64,000 nucleotides of DNA, from NCBI GenBank assembly GCA_036490715.1, contig DASXDL010000044.1, forward strand, positions 1 through 64,000, in the 5' to 3' direction. The number at the start of each line of letters is the position of its first letter. The stretch's first letter is position 1. This document shows positions 40,098 through 49,270 of the stretch, in pieces. Under the pieces are notes generated by a model. That model had not been told where the DNA came from. It saw nothing but the letters and a program-made list of their open reading frames with translations, and made no database searches. Both the position numbers and the translations under genes were made by a program. This stretch comes from FEN-1191 sp036490715. GTDB taxonomy: Bacteria; Pseudomonadota; Gammaproteobacteria; Steroidobacterales; Steroidobacteraceae.

Positions 40098-41386
40098 CCG
40101 AGGCCGACGTGCAGGCGCAGCAGCGCGATCGCAAGACCTGCCAGACCCAACAGTATGAGTGCCAGCGCGGGCCGCAGGCAGGCGCGCATCCCACCGAAGG
40201 ACAGCGCGTAGCAGGCGTTCAGCAGGTTGTTGGATGCCACCGCGATCACGATGGCGGTGGCGAGCGCGGTCACTGGCATGCTGCCCACGCCACCTTGAGC
40301 CAGACTGAGCACGAACGGATTGATATCCGTGAGTCCCGTGACGCCGGCGAGCAGGTACACGCCCCGTTGGCCGTAGCTGCCGGCGACCCAGGCCGCGGCC
40401 AATGCCACCGCCACGAACAGCGCCGCGAAGGCCAGCGCGGTACCCAGTTGCAGTGGGTTGGCCGGCGGCGGTAGCGGGTTTGCCGGCGATGCCGGCGGTG
40501 CGCGCCACCACTCCCAGGCCGCCAGTAGCAGCGCCAGCGCACACAGCATCAGCAGGGGCTTGAGCACCGTCCAGGCCAGCGCTGCATCGAAGATGGCGAC
40601 CAGCGCATCGATGCGCAGATACATCACCGCGGTGGCGAGCACGATGCCGGCCGCAAGGTCGGCGCGTGACGCGCCCGCTTGGCGCTGTTGCCGTGCCAGA
40701 GTGACGGTGGTCGCAGTCGACGAGTAAATGCCGCCCAGCAGCGCCGGCAGCAGGGCACCGGAGCGCAGCGGCAGGTAGCGCTGCAGCAGGTAGCTGGCGT
40801 AGGACACGGTCGAGATGGCCACCAGGGCCAGCCACACCTGGAACGGCGAGATCGGTGTCCAGGGCACGATCGGATGGTTCGGCAGCAACGGCAGTACGAT
40901 GCCGATCAGGATCAGGAACTTTCCCAGCGTCAGCACTTCCGTCGGAGCGACCGTCTGCACCAGGCCATGCAGGCGTTCGCGGCCCTCGAGTAGCAGCACC
41001 GCGATCACCGCCGCGCCGACCACGATCCAGGGCGCCTGGGTCAGCGCGATCGGGCCGAAGCTGTAGGCCAGCAGATTGGCGGTTGGGATCATCAGGCTCG
41101 GGCGCTCGCTGTCGGTGGTATCCAGACGCCGGATATGGGCCTGCAGCCACAGCGCGACCGCGAGCAGTCCGGCCACGAACGCCACCAGATAGTGATCATC
41201 CAGCAGGTACAGCAGAGCGCCGAGCACCGCCAGCAGCGGAAAGGTGCGAATTCCGCCCGGGTTGCTGTGCAGCGCGCGCTTGTACACGCCCTCGAAGGCC
41301 AGTCCCATGAAGACAGCCATTGCCACTGCCAGCCCCAGCCGGCCGGCTTCATCGATCGGTGCCATGCGCTCGAGCATGTCGATCAC
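40091..41386 (-). CDS. MgtC/SapB and DUF4010 family membrane protein
   Basis: 431-residue membrane protein with an N-terminal MgtC-like region (GLAVAMAVFMGLAFEGVYKRAL) and a C-terminal DUF4010 region of many helices (GALLPALLGGIYSSTATTVTLARQQR; GLTDINPFVLSLAQGG). About ten to twelve hydrophobic segments. Family function unknown; the STATTVTLAR and TDINPF blocks are highly conserved in it. It stands alone, converging on the small lipoprotein. Confidence 0.88.
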   Translation of the reverse strand: MIDMLERMAPIDEAGRLGLAVAMAVFMGLAFEGVYKRALHSNPGGIRTFPLLAVLGALLYLLDDHYLVAFVAGLLAVALWLQAHIRRLDTTDSERPSLMIPTANLLAYSFGPIALTQAPWIVVGAAVIAVLLLEGRERLHGLVQTVAPTEVLTLGKFLILIGIVLPLLPNHPIVPWTPISPFQVWLALVAISTVSYASYLLQRYLPLRSGALLPALLGGIYSSTATTVTLARQQRQAGASRADLAAGIVLATAVMYLRIDALVAIFDAALAWTVLKPLLMLCALALLLAAWEWWRAPPASPANPLPPPANPLQLGTALAFAALFVAVALAAAWVAGSYGQRGVYLLAGVTGLTDINPFVLSLAQGGVGSMPVTALATAIVIAVASNNLLNACYALSFGGMRACLRPALALILLGLAGLAIALLRLHVGLGQ

Positions 41387-41432
41387 TTTCCCCTCCGGAG
41401 CGCATTATCGCGGACTGGCGCCGCCACGTGCG

Positions 41433-42524
41433 CTAAGGCAGCGTCAACGGCCGATCGTAACCGGTCAGTTCGAGGTAGCCACGCCCCACAGCCTGATCGC
41501 CCTCGCGCGCGCGTACCGCCCCCTCCCAGTAGAGCGTGCCGCTGGAGGCGCGCGTGTCGTTCTCCTGGTCATCGAGCAGCGGCTCAAGATCGAAAAGCCG
41601 CTCGCCCACGCGCAGCTGCCAGCTCAGCGGGTAGATAACGCCGCTGCGGGGTGATCGCCAACGTCGAGCGGCAACAAACTGCACCTCGGCCGGCGCGAAG
41701 CTGCGCGTCTTCCCCGCGGCATCGCGGGTCGTGGCCGACGCCCAGTACGAGCCGCCGGCCGCATCGCGGATCCGAAACGCCATCAGTGCACCGCCATCCT
41801 GCAGGTTCAAGCCGACCCAGTCCCAGCCGACCGCTGTGGGATCCAGATACTGGCTCGACCATTCGTGATCCAGCCACGCCTCGCCGCTGACAGCGTCGCG
41901 GCGTGCACCGCGGCTGATGTGGCCGCTGACGCGCAGATGCGGCTCGCTGTAGTAATAACTGGCCGCGGTGCTTGCCGGACCCTTGCGGCTGAAACCCGCG
42001 TCCCCCTGCGCCAGCACCGGCTGGGTCGGCTGCAGGTCCAGCTCGATCGAGAAGTCCTGGGCGACGACGTGGGTGTGATAGCCGGACGCATCGCGTTGCA
42101 GCCGCCAGTCGTCGATCCACACCTCGGTGTCCGATGCGCGGGCCTCGGCCAGCCCAAGACCGGCGCGTCGAATGCGCTGGTCCTGCCACAGATGACCGAG
42201 AGTCGGATCGCTGATATCGCAGTGGGCGATCAGCAGCTGGTGCGCAGCGAACGCGCTCGGATTGGCATCGGCCGCCGTCTGGCGGGCGCGAAAGAACGTC
42301 ACCTGGAACCCCAGTGATTCGTGGCCAGCGGTGCTGAGCCAGCCGGTGAGATACCACCATTCGATGCCAAAATCGGGATGGCTGCCGTGATCGCGCGGAA
42401 ATTGCAGTGCGTGGCCAGCAACCACCGGCGCCAACGACGGCTCCGACGGCGGTGCCGGAGGGTCCACGCCGGCCGCCAGCAGTAGCGGCAGCACCAAGGC
42501 CAGAATCGAGCGCCGCCGTGACAT
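41433..42524 (-). CDS. lipocalin-like AttH/CrtC family protein
   Basis: 363-residue exported protein of the AttH/CrtC family (carotenoid 1,2-hydratase-like double lipocalin fold). A signal peptide (ILALVLPLLLAAGV) precedes the hallmark FGIEWWYLTGWL, and LDHEWSSQYLDPTAVGWDWVGLNLQDG is a second family block. The ATG at 42524 overlaps the FtsX permease stop by one base. It is the last gene of a coupled operon with an ABC exporter of the AttEFGH type, so it probably handles a lipid or hydrophobic compound in the periplasm. Catalytic activity is unproven. Confidence 0.88.
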   Translation of the reverse strand: MSRRRSILALVLPLLLAAGVDPPAPPSEPSLAPVVAGHALQFPRDHGSHPDFGIEWWYLTGWLSTAGHESLGFQVTFFRARQTAADANPSAFAAHQLLIAHCDISDPTLGHLWQDQRIRRAGLGLAEARASDTEVWIDDWRLQRDASGYHTHVVAQDFSIELDLQPTQPVLAQGDAGFSRKGPASTAASYYYSEPHLRVSGHISRGARRDAVSGEAWLDHEWSSQYLDPTAVGWDWVGLNLQDGGALMAFRIRDAAGGSYWASATTRDAAGKTRSFAPAEVQFVAARRWRSPRSGVIYPLSWQLRVGERLFDLEPLLDDQENDTRASSGTLYWEGAVRAREGDQAVGRGYLELTGYDRPLTLP

Positions 42525-45058
42525 CACCAGTCCTCGCGCAGCGCGCGCAGCGCGCTCTGGCGGGTGGCAGCGCGCGCGCTCCACGCTGCGCTCAGCGCGC
42601 CGGCCGCCATCAGGCCCAGACTCAGTGCCCCCAGCTGTTTCCAGGGGATGACCAGATCGATGCTCCAGTGAAACGACTGCCGATTGACGACATACACCAG
42701 GATCATGCTCAGTGCCGCGCCCAGCAGCAGGCCGTAGCACACCGACAGGGCGCTCATCAGCAGGCCTTCCATCGCCAGCATCGACACGATCTGCTGCCGC
42801 AGCATGCCAATCTGACGCAGCATGCCGAACTGCGCCCGCCGAGCCAGCGCGCCGGCGCTGGTGGCCACGGCGACGCCGATCATGCCGATCAGCACCGCGA
42901 CACCCTCCAGTGCGTAGGTCACGGCAAAAGTCCGGTCGAACAGCCGCAGCGAGCGCGCGCGCAGCTGATCGCTGCCAATCAGCTCAAGCCCGTCCCCCAG
43001 ATGCAGCGCGGCGCGAATCTCGGCCGCGAGCATTGCCGCGCTGACCGGAGGCCGGGCCCAGATCGAGGCTTCGTTGGCGGTGCTATCGCCGGTATCGCTG
43101 ATGTAGTCGCGGCGCGAGATGACGATGGCGCCGTCGGTGCGCACATAGTCGCGCCAAACTCCGGCCACCCACACCGGCCGCAGCTGCCCGTCGATCGGCA
43201 GCTGCAGATGCTCGCCGAGCCGATAGTGGTAGCGGTCCTGCAAAGCCTCAGAAATCCACACCGGCTGCGCGCTCGGATCGGCCGGCGCTGCGATCGAACT
43301 GACCAGCGGCAGCGAGTCGCCCGGCTTCAGAACATCGAGCTCGCGTGCGATCAGGACCACCGGCGGGCGGTCGGCGCGCAGCCATAGCTGGCGCAGCCGA
43401 CGAAACTGCGCGCGCGCCACGTCCGGTAACTGCACCATGCGTTGTTGCTGCTCGAGCGACAAAATCCCGGTGTCGCTGTCGATACTGCGCAGCAGCTGCA
43501 CATCGGCCGGCAGCAGCTTTGCCAGCCACAGATCGAACGAGCTGCGAAACGAATGCACCATGATGGCCATCGCGACCATCAGGCTGAAGCTGACGACAAT
43601 CGCGCCCAGACTGATACTGGAGAGCGCGGCGCTGCCTCGCAGCTGCGCGATCGCGGTGTCCAGCGTCGCGTGCCCGCTACGCACCGCGCCCCGCAATAGC
43701 CGTCGCAGAATGTACGGCAGCAACAGCACCGCGCCGGCAAGCAATGCGGCCACTGACAGGTAGCCGGCCAGCGGCAGGTCGCGCACCGACGGCAGCGTGG
43801 CGAGCAGCGCCCCGAGGATCAGCAGCACCACGCCCGGACGGGGAGTGGACAGGGCCTGCAGCGCCGGTTCTACATCGCCGGCCTTGAGCGCCAGAGCCGG
43901 TGAGCGCGCCGCCGCCTCGCGCGCCGGCAGCCACGCGCCCACGGCGGCCGTGACGGTGCCGATGGCCACAAAGCCGATAAATTGCAGCGGGCCGGCGGCC
44001 ACGGCCACGCGGCCGGCGCTCACCGTGCGATTACCGAGGCCGGCGCCCAGAAGGTGCAGCGCGCCCTCGGCCAGCAGCACCCCGAGCAGGCAGCCGATCG
44101 CGGCACCGGCCAGCCCGAGCACGGCGCCCTCGGCGAGCAGCGCGTGTCGCAGCTGAGCGCGCGTGACGCCCAGCGCGCGCAGCAGTCCCAGCGCCTGGCG
44201 CCGATGCAGCACCGCCAGTGATTGCGTCGAGAACACCAGGAACGCCCCGGTCAGCAGCGCCACCAACGCCAGCATGTCGAGGTTGACGCGGTAGGCGCGT
44301 GTGGCGGTGACGGCGCGCGCCAGCTCGATCGGTGCACTGACGGCGACGACGCCGGGCGGCAGGCGCTGCGCAAGTTGCGATCGGAACGCATCCGGAGCCA
44401 CGCCCGCACGCAGCTGCAGGTCGATGCGATTGACGCGGCCGAGGCGTCCTAGGCTCCACTGCGCGGTGGCGATGTCCATGATGCCGAGCGGTTCGGAATC
44501 GGCGCTGTCGGGAAGAATCTGCACTACCCGCAGCGGCACGCTCGCGGCACCGACCAGCACCGTGAGGGTATCGGCGCGCTGCAATTTCAGCCGCTGTGCG
44601 GCCGCATGGCTCAGCGCAATGGTGTCGGGCGCGAATAGATTCCTGACCTGCGCACCGAGCTCGCCGGTCAGCGCCGGTTGCATGGCGCCGGCGCGAAACG
44701 CATCCAGCGCGATCAGCTTGAGCGGCGCCTGACCGCCAGGCAGCGTCAGTCCCAGCTCCAGCATCGGGCTGGCTACCGCGACCTGCGGATCGTGCGCGAG
44801 CTGGACGTACAGGGCTTCGTCGAAGCCTTCGCTCGGGCCGCGCACGATCACATCGGCGCTGCCAGTCAGACGTCGCGCCGCCTGATCGAATTCCGCCAGC
44901 GCCGCGGCGTTGATAAGAAACACCGCGCTGCCCAGCGCGACGCCCAGCGCGATGGCGCCCACCGCGGCCAGCAGATGCAGCGGGCGCTCGCGCCATTGCG
45001 CCTGGGTCAATATCCGCCATGCCAGCCGCACGGCGCCGACCGCGGCGCGGTGCGTCAC
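42524..45058 (-). CDS. FtsX-like ABC transporter permease, two FtsX domains
   Basis: 844-residue permease with two repeats of the FtsX domain and about ten membrane helices. The first part has LLAAVGAIALGVALGSAVFLIN, the second GLLMSALSVCYGLLLGAALSMILV, with large periplasmic segments between. It pairs with the ATPase in MacB/LolCDE- and AttFG-type systems that extract or move lipids and lipoproteins. The GTG start overlaps the ATPase stop by 4 bases and its own stop overlaps the lipocalin start. Substrate inferred as a lipid or lipoprotein. Confidence 0.93.
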   Translation of the reverse strand: MTHRAAVGAVRLAWRILTQAQWRERPLHLLAAVGAIALGVALGSAVFLINAAALAEFDQAARRLTGSADVIVRGPSEGFDEALYVQLAHDPQVAVASPMLELGLTLPGGQAPLKLIALDAFRAGAMQPALTGELGAQVRNLFAPDTIALSHAAAQRLKLQRADTLTVLVGAASVPLRVVQILPDSADSEPLGIMDIATAQWSLGRLGRVNRIDLQLRAGVAPDAFRSQLAQRLPPGVVAVSAPIELARAVTATRAYRVNLDMLALVALLTGAFLVFSTQSLAVLHRRQALGLLRALGVTRAQLRHALLAEGAVLGLAGAAIGCLLGVLLAEGALHLLGAGLGNRTVSAGRVAVAAGPLQFIGFVAIGTVTAAVGAWLPAREAAARSPALALKAGDVEPALQALSTPRPGVVLLILGALLATLPSVRDLPLAGYLSVAALLAGAVLLLPYILRRLLRGAVRSGHATLDTAIAQLRGSAALSSISLGAIVVSFSLMVAMAIMVHSFRSSFDLWLAKLLPADVQLLRSIDSDTGILSLEQQQRMVQLPDVARAQFRRLRQLWLRADRPPVVLIARELDVLKPGDSLPLVSSIAAPADPSAQPVWISEALQDRYHYRLGEHLQLPIDGQLRPVWVAGVWRDYVRTDGAIVISRRDYISDTGDSTANEASIWARPPVSAAMLAAEIRAALHLGDGLELIGSDQLRARSLRLFDRTFAVTYALEGVAVLIGMIGVAVATSAGALARRAQFGMLRQIGMLRQQIVSMLAMEGLLMSALSVCYGLLLGAALSMILVYVVNRQSFHWSIDLVIPWKQLGALSLGLMAAGALSAAWSARAATRQSALRALREDW

Positions 45059-45750
45059 CGGCTTGCGCCGCCGCCCGACATCAGCAGCCGACCGGCGCTG
45101 AGCTGCAACACCCGGTCGGCCGTGGCGGCAGCCGCGGCCGAGTGCGTGATCAGGATCGCGGCGCAGCCGCTATCGCGCTGCTGCGCTCGCAGCAGTGCCA
45201 GGATCAGCCGGGCCGAAGCGGCGTCCAGGTTGCCGGTCGGCTCATCGGCCAGCAGCAGGCGCGGCCGGTGCACCAGTGCGCGCGCAATCGCCACCCGCTG
45301 CAGCTCACCGCCCGACAGTTCGCGCGCGTAGCGCTCGGCCAGCGTGTCGATGCCACAGCCAGCCAGCACCTGCATGGCGCGCTCGCGTCGTTCCGGGTCA
45401 CGCACGCCCAACAGGTCAAGCGGCAGCGCCACGTTCTGCAGCACACTCAGGTAGGGCAGAACGTGGAACGCCTGATAGATGAAGCCGACGTTGGCCCGGC
45501 GCCAGAGCGTGATCGCATCCTCCGGCAGGGCGCTCAGGTCCAGGCCGTCGAAAAGTATATGGCCGCGATCGGGTCGGTCCAGGCCGGCGATCAGATTCAA
45601 CAGGGTCGACTTGCCGGAGCCCGATTCGCCCATGATGGCGAGGTACTCCGCGTCTGCGAGCTGCAGCGACAGTCGCTCGAGCACCGCCGTGCCGTCCGGG
45701 CGATAGCGCTTGTCGATGTCATCCAGCAGCAGCAGCGTCGTGTCAGTCAC
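45055..45750 (-). CDS. ABC transporter ATP-binding protein (LolD/MacB-like)
   Basis: 231-residue ATPase of the LolD/MacB group. Walker A GESGSGKSTLLN (about 42-53), the signature LSGGELQRVAIARAL (about 145-159), and Walker B LLLADEPTGNLD are intact. GLDLSALPEDAITLWRR matches the Q-loop context of this group. It powers the downstream FtsX permease. It overlaps the DUF1295 gene upstream by 8 bases. Confidence 0.95.
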   Translation of the reverse strand: MTDTTLLLLDDIDKRYRPDGTAVLERLSLQLADAEYLAIMGESGSGKSTLLNLIAGLDRPDRGHILFDGLDLSALPEDAITLWRRANVGFIYQAFHVLPYLSVLQNVALPLDLLGVRDPERRERAMQVLAGCGIDTLAERYARELSGGELQRVAIARALVHRPRLLLADEPTGNLDAASARLILALLRAQQRDSGCAAILITHSAAAAATADRVLQLSAGRLLMSGGGASR

Positions 45751-46537
45751 GCCGCGGAAACCACGGTACGAAGGCGCTGGTGCGCCGCTGATAGGCGGCG
45801 TACTGCGCCCCTTTGCTTTGCAGCGACAGCTCTTCGGTGAGCGGAATGCCGGTGACGCGCAGCAGGAAGTACAGCATCAGCGCCGGGCAGTACAGCGACA
45901 CCCAGCCCCAGGGCGAGCCCAAGGCGAATACCCAGTAGGCCACCCATACCAACCATTCGAAGAAGTAGTTCGGGTGACGCGAGTAGCGCCACAGACCGAT
46001 CTGGCACACGCCGGAGCGCCGCGCCGGGTCGGCCTTGAAGCGCTTAAGCTCGCCGTCCGCCAGGCTCTCACCGCCGAGCGCCAGCAGCCACAAGCCAGCG
46101 GCCGCCAGCTCGATCGGCTGCAGCTGCGGGGCCGGATTCATGCACACCAGCAGCCACGGCAGCGACAGCACCGCCAGCAGTAGCGCCTGCAGCTGAAAGA
46201 ATCCGAACATGCGCCGATTGACCTGTCGCCCCCATTGCGCTCGCAGGCGCGCATAGCGGCGATCCTCGTGCGGGTGATGCGCGCTCACGCGCCAAAACAG
46301 ATAGATCCCAAGCCGCAGACTCCACAGCATCACCATCGCCGCCATCAGCACGCGGCGAGCGGGCGCGCCGTTGCCCGCCAGCGCATAGAAGAGAACCACC
46401 GGAGCAAAGCCGGTTGCCCAGGCGATATCCACGATCCCGGCATTGCCGATGCGCACCGCCACCGCCCAGACCAGTGCCATCAGCACGAGCGCAAACAGCA
46501 GCGCCCACAGCCACAGGTGCAGCGCTTCAGCGAACAT
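45743..46537 (-). CDS. DUF1295 family membrane protein (steroid 5-alpha-reductase/ICMT-like)
   Basis: 264-residue polytopic membrane protein. DUF1295 blocks: VDIAWATGFAP near the start, LRLGIYLFWRV, and the C-terminal cofactor-binding RSGVCQIGLWRYSRHPNYFFEWLVWVAYW, which is related to steroid 5-alpha reductases and isoprenylcysteine methyltransferases. Members may act on lipids. The ATG at 46537 is preferred over a GTG five codons upstream because it gives less overlap (11 bases) with the DUF2062 gene; neither has a clear ribosome-binding site, consistent with coupling. Confidence 0.85.
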   Translation of the reverse strand: MFAEALHLWLWALLFALVLMALVWAVAVRIGNAGIVDIAWATGFAPVVLFYALAGNGAPARRVLMAAMVMLWSLRLGIYLFWRVSAHHPHEDRRYARLRAQWGRQVNRRMFGFFQLQALLLAVLSLPWLLVCMNPAPQLQPIELAAAGLWLLALGGESLADGELKRFKADPARRSGVCQIGLWRYSRHPNYFFEWLVWVAYWVFALGSPWGWVSLYCPALMLYFLLRVTGIPLTEELSLQSKGAQYAAYQRRTSAFVPWFPRRD

Positions 46538-47048
46538 CGGCCGCGCTGGCACTGCGCGCTCGCGCCAGACGACGCAGCGGCGGCAACAACGCCAGATACA
46601 CCACGGCGGCGATCAGCGGCGCGATCAGCAGCCACGCCAGCACGGCGCGTAAACCAGTCATGCCGAATTGCCGCAGAAACTGCAGCGGTGCGGCGCGAAA
46701 CAGCTGCAGCATGCCGGTGATCGAGAACGCCACCGGCGCACTGCCGGTGAGCCGCTCACCGACGCGCACGTACAGGTAGATTCCAGGCAATTGCAGCGGA
46801 AAGGCCACCCAGTTGACCAGTTGCATGACGGGCTGATTGAGCCCCAGGCACACACCGACCAGCAGGCACAGCGCGGTGGTGGTGCCAAGAATCGGGAACG
46901 TGCTCAGGATCAAACCGAGCGCGACCGTGAGCGATATCTTCTCCGCAGTGATGCCCTGACTCAGCTGCACCAGCAGCAGCTCGCGTATGCGCCGTCGCCA
47001 CCCCGGGCGCGCCGCGCGCTGCTGCTCAGCGGCGGTCGGTGCCCTCAC
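46527..47048 (-). CDS. DUF2062 family membrane protein
   Basis: 173-residue protein with a basic N-terminus (RPGWRRRIRELLLVQLSQGITAEKISLTVALGL), the DUF2062 hallmark of an amphipathic helix ending before the first membrane helix. Three hydrophobic segments follow. DUF2062 proteins are often near glycosyltransferase or lipid genes. The GTG at 47048 overlaps the upstream gene stop (GTGA). Function unknown. Confidence 0.82.
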   Translation of the reverse strand: MRAPTAAEQQRAARPGWRRRIRELLLVQLSQGITAEKISLTVALGLILSTFPILGTTTALCLLVGVCLGLNQPVMQLVNWVAFPLQLPGIYLYVRVGERLTGSAPVAFSITGMLQLFRAAPLQFLRQFGMTGLRAVLAWLLIAPLIAAVVYLALLPPLRRLARARSASAADVR

Positions 47049-47392
47049 GCACCGGGCCGCAACAGCAGACGCGCCATCGGCGCGTCCGGCGGCAGGCGCC
47101 ACAGGAGCCGCAGCATGTAGCTGGCCATGGCGATATTGCCCAGTGCCAAAATCGCGATCAGCCACAGGATGCGCGCCGACCAGGCGCGCTCGCGGTAGGC
47201 CACCCACAGATAAAAGGTCAGAAAGGCGAAATAGCAGTCAAACAGCGTGGCGATGAACCACGGATGGGTCACCAGCGCCTGCGGGGTTTGCCACAACGGC
47301 ACCAGCGCACTGGCCCAGCCGGTCACGCACAGCATCGCGATCAGCACGCCGGTGAAGGTCGCGCGCAACAACCAGATCACAGGCCGCTCCAT
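47045..47392 (-). CDS. DUF1475-like small membrane protein
   Basis: 115-residue protein with three hydrophobic segments. The pattern VTGWASALVPLWQTPQALVTHPWFIATLFDCYFAFLTFYLWVAYRER looks like DUF1475. The start is either 47392 (MERPV) or 47401; both overlap the HiPIP gene 3' end. It is translationally coupled to DUF2062. Function unknown. Confidence 0.75.
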   Translation of the reverse strand: MERPVIWLLRATFTGVLIAMLCVTGWASALVPLWQTPQALVTHPWFIATLFDCYFAFLTFYLWVAYRERAWSARILWLIAILALGNIAMASYMLRLLWRLPPDAPMARLLLRPGA

Positions 47393-47691
47393 TTGCTGCA
47401 CCAGCCGGCCGACTTGACCAGTTTGCCCGGGAACAACGTGCAGCTGCCCCGATCGGGACCGGTTGAGCCGTAGAGCGAGCAGCTGGAACAGTCGGCACCC
47501 GACTCGGCGCCCTTGGCGCGCTTGGCATCTTCCACGTACTGCACCGCCTTGGCGGCCGGATCCTGCTCGCTGAGCAGCGCCGGGGCCGCCGCAGGTGCCA
47601 CGCGTTGCTCGGCCAGCACCGCTCCGAGCGACAGTCCCAGCGCCAGCCGCTGCAACAGCGCCCGCCGCTCGGGACTTTCACGCGCGCTCAT
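47377..47691 (-). CDS. high-potential iron-sulfur protein (HiPIP)
   Basis: 104-residue HiPIP. The N-terminus is a Tat-like leader (RRALLQRLALGLSLGAVLA); export folded with the cluster is usual. The four cluster Cys lie in GADCSSCSLYG (2), RGSCTLFPG and KSAGWCSKW. HiPIPs carry one [4Fe-4S] cluster and serve as periplasmic electron carriers to terminal oxidases or reaction centres. The gene is 6 bases after the quinone oxidoreductase and overlaps DUF1475. HiPIP inside a lipid-transport operon is unusual. Confidence 0.92.
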   Translation of the reverse strand: MSARESPERRALLQRLALGLSLGAVLAEQRVAPAAAPALLSEQDPAAKAVQYVEDAKRAKGAESGADCSSCSLYGSTGPDRGSCTLFPGKLVKSAGWCSKWSGL

Positions 47692-47697
47692 TAGTCC

Positions 47698-48702
47698 TCA
47701 TGGCTCGACTCCGGCGGTGGAACTTGGCATCTGCAACACGATCTTACCGATGTGGCGGCTGCTTTCCATCAAACGATGCGCGTCGGCGACCTGCTGCAGC
47801 GGAAAGGTCGCATGCAAGTGGGTGCGGATGGTCCCGGCACTGAAGGCCGGCCACACCTCATGCGCCAGCGCATCGCGGATCGCGGCCTTGTCCTCGATCG
47901 AGCGCGGCCGCATGGTCGAGCCGGTGATACGCAGGCGCTTGAGCATGACCGGCAACAGATCCAGCTCGATGCGACTGCCCTTAAGGAAGGCGATGCACAC
48001 CAGCCGGCCGTCGCGACGCAACAGCCCGATATTCTTGGCGCTGTAGTCACCGCCCACCATGTCGAGCACCACATCGACACCCTGGCCGCCGGTGAAGGCC
48101 TGCACCCGCTGCACGAAATCCTCGCTGCGGTAGTTGATGGCCTCGGCGGCGCCGAAGTCGCGACAGAAGCGCGCCTTGTCATCGCTGCCAACCGTGACAA
48201 TGGGCCGCGCGCCGACGTGGCGCGCCAGCTGGATGGCGGCAAGCCCAATGCCACTCGAGCCACCGTGCACCAGAACGCGCTCATCGCGGCACATACCGGC
48301 GAGGTCCATCAGATTCGCCCACACCGTGAACCAGTTCTCCGGCAGGCCCGCCGCCTCGGCGAGCTTCAGCCCGGAGGGAATCGGCAGCGCATGGCGCGCC
48401 GGGGTGACGCAGTATTCGGCGTAGCCACCCCCGGGCACCAGCGCGCACACCCGATCGCCGATGCGCCATTCGCTGCTGCCGGCGCCCAGCGCCGCCACGC
48501 GGCCGGCGACCTCCAGGCCCAGCACCGGGGAGGCTCCCGCGGGCGGCGGGTAGCGCCCCATGCGCTGCGCGATGTCCGGGCGGTTGACGCCGGCGTACTG
48601 CACTTCAATCAGAATTTCGCCCGCGGCTGGCGCGGGGCGCGGACCTTCAACCACGCGCAGCGTCTCCGGCGTGCCCGGTGGGCCATAGTCGACGTATTTC
48701 AT
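47698..48702 (-). CDS. NAD(P)H:quinone oxidoreductase (zeta-crystallin/PIG3-like MDR)
   Basis: 334-residue medium-chain dehydrogenase/reductase, zinc-free. The Rossmann motif HGGSSGIGLAAIQLARHVGA (about 145-164) and the N-terminal VQYAGVNRPDIAQRMGRYPPPAG are typical of PIG3/zeta-crystallin quinone reductases, reducing quinones with NADPH. It heads the eight-gene minus-strand operon reaching 41433, and diverges from the Mrr-like gene 59 bases away. Confidence 0.93.
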   Translation of the reverse strand: MKYVDYGPPGTPETLRVVEGPRPAPAAGEILIEVQYAGVNRPDIAQRMGRYPPPAGASPVLGLEVAGRVAALGAGSSEWRIGDRVCALVPGGGYAEYCVTPARHALPIPSGLKLAEAAGLPENWFTVWANLMDLAGMCRDERVLVHGGSSGIGLAAIQLARHVGARPIVTVGSDDKARFCRDFGAAEAINYRSEDFVQRVQAFTGGQGVDVVLDMVGGDYSAKNIGLLRRDGRLVCIAFLKGSRIELDLLPVMLKRLRITGSTMRPRSIEDKAAIRDALAHEVWPAFSAGTIRTHLHATFPLQQVADAHRLMESSRHIGKIVLQMPSSTAGVEP

Positions 48703-48761
48703 CTTTCGATGATTCCAGTGCGACGCAGCTTTGACAATGCTCGTTGCGCGAGCTCAGGGCA

Positions 48762-49199
48762 ATGCTGAGTCCCAAGGCGACCGAGCAGCTGCTGGCGCTG
48801 ACTAACCTGTCACGCCAGGAACTCGAGCAGCGCGTCAGCGCCGCCTATCGACGCCTGGGCTTTCAGCTGCCCGCGTCGTTGGCGGCGTCGGGCGGCGCCG
48901 AGGACGGAGTGCTCATGACGCACGGCAAGCAGCGGGTGCTGCTTCAGTGCAAGCACTGCAAGGCGCGCAAGATCACCGAGGTGGCGGTGCGTGAGCTATT
49001 TGGCATGATGGCGGCACAGGAAGCCGAGGCCGGCATACTGATCACCTGCGGCAGCATTACGCTCGAGGCCAGTCGTTTTGCCGGATTCGGCCGTATCCAG
49101 CTGCTCGACGGGGCGAAGTTGCTGGCGCTGCTGAGCCTGCAATCGGTAAAGATCGACACCGCCGAGCCTGCCGCGCGCGGCAAATCCAGCGCGCGCTAG
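48762..49199 (+). CDS. Mrr-like restriction endonuclease-fold protein
   Basis: 145-residue protein with the Mrr_cat PD-(D/E)xK core: a helix LSRQELEQRVSAAYRRLGFQL, then the Asp in GAEDGVLMTHG, and QCKHCKARKI (the QxK half of the active site). VRELFGMMAAQEAEAGILITCGSITLEAS follows, typical of Mrr proteins. No methylase or DNA-recognition domain is present, and the target is unknown. The ATG at 48762 has AGGG 6 bases upstream. It diverges from the quinone reductase. Confidence 0.82.
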   Translation: MLSPKATEQLLALTNLSRQELEQRVSAAYRRLGFQLPASLAASGGAEDGVLMTHGKQRVLLQCKHCKARKITEVAVRELFGMMAAQEAEAGILITCGSITLEASRFAGFGRIQLLDGAKLLALLSLQSVKIDTAEPAARGKSSAR

Positions 49200-49270
49200 C
49201 GGTCGCGCGTCGTAGCTGCGTCGCCGACACAATGACGCCGCGGCACCGACCGTGAACCGACGGCGTCGGA

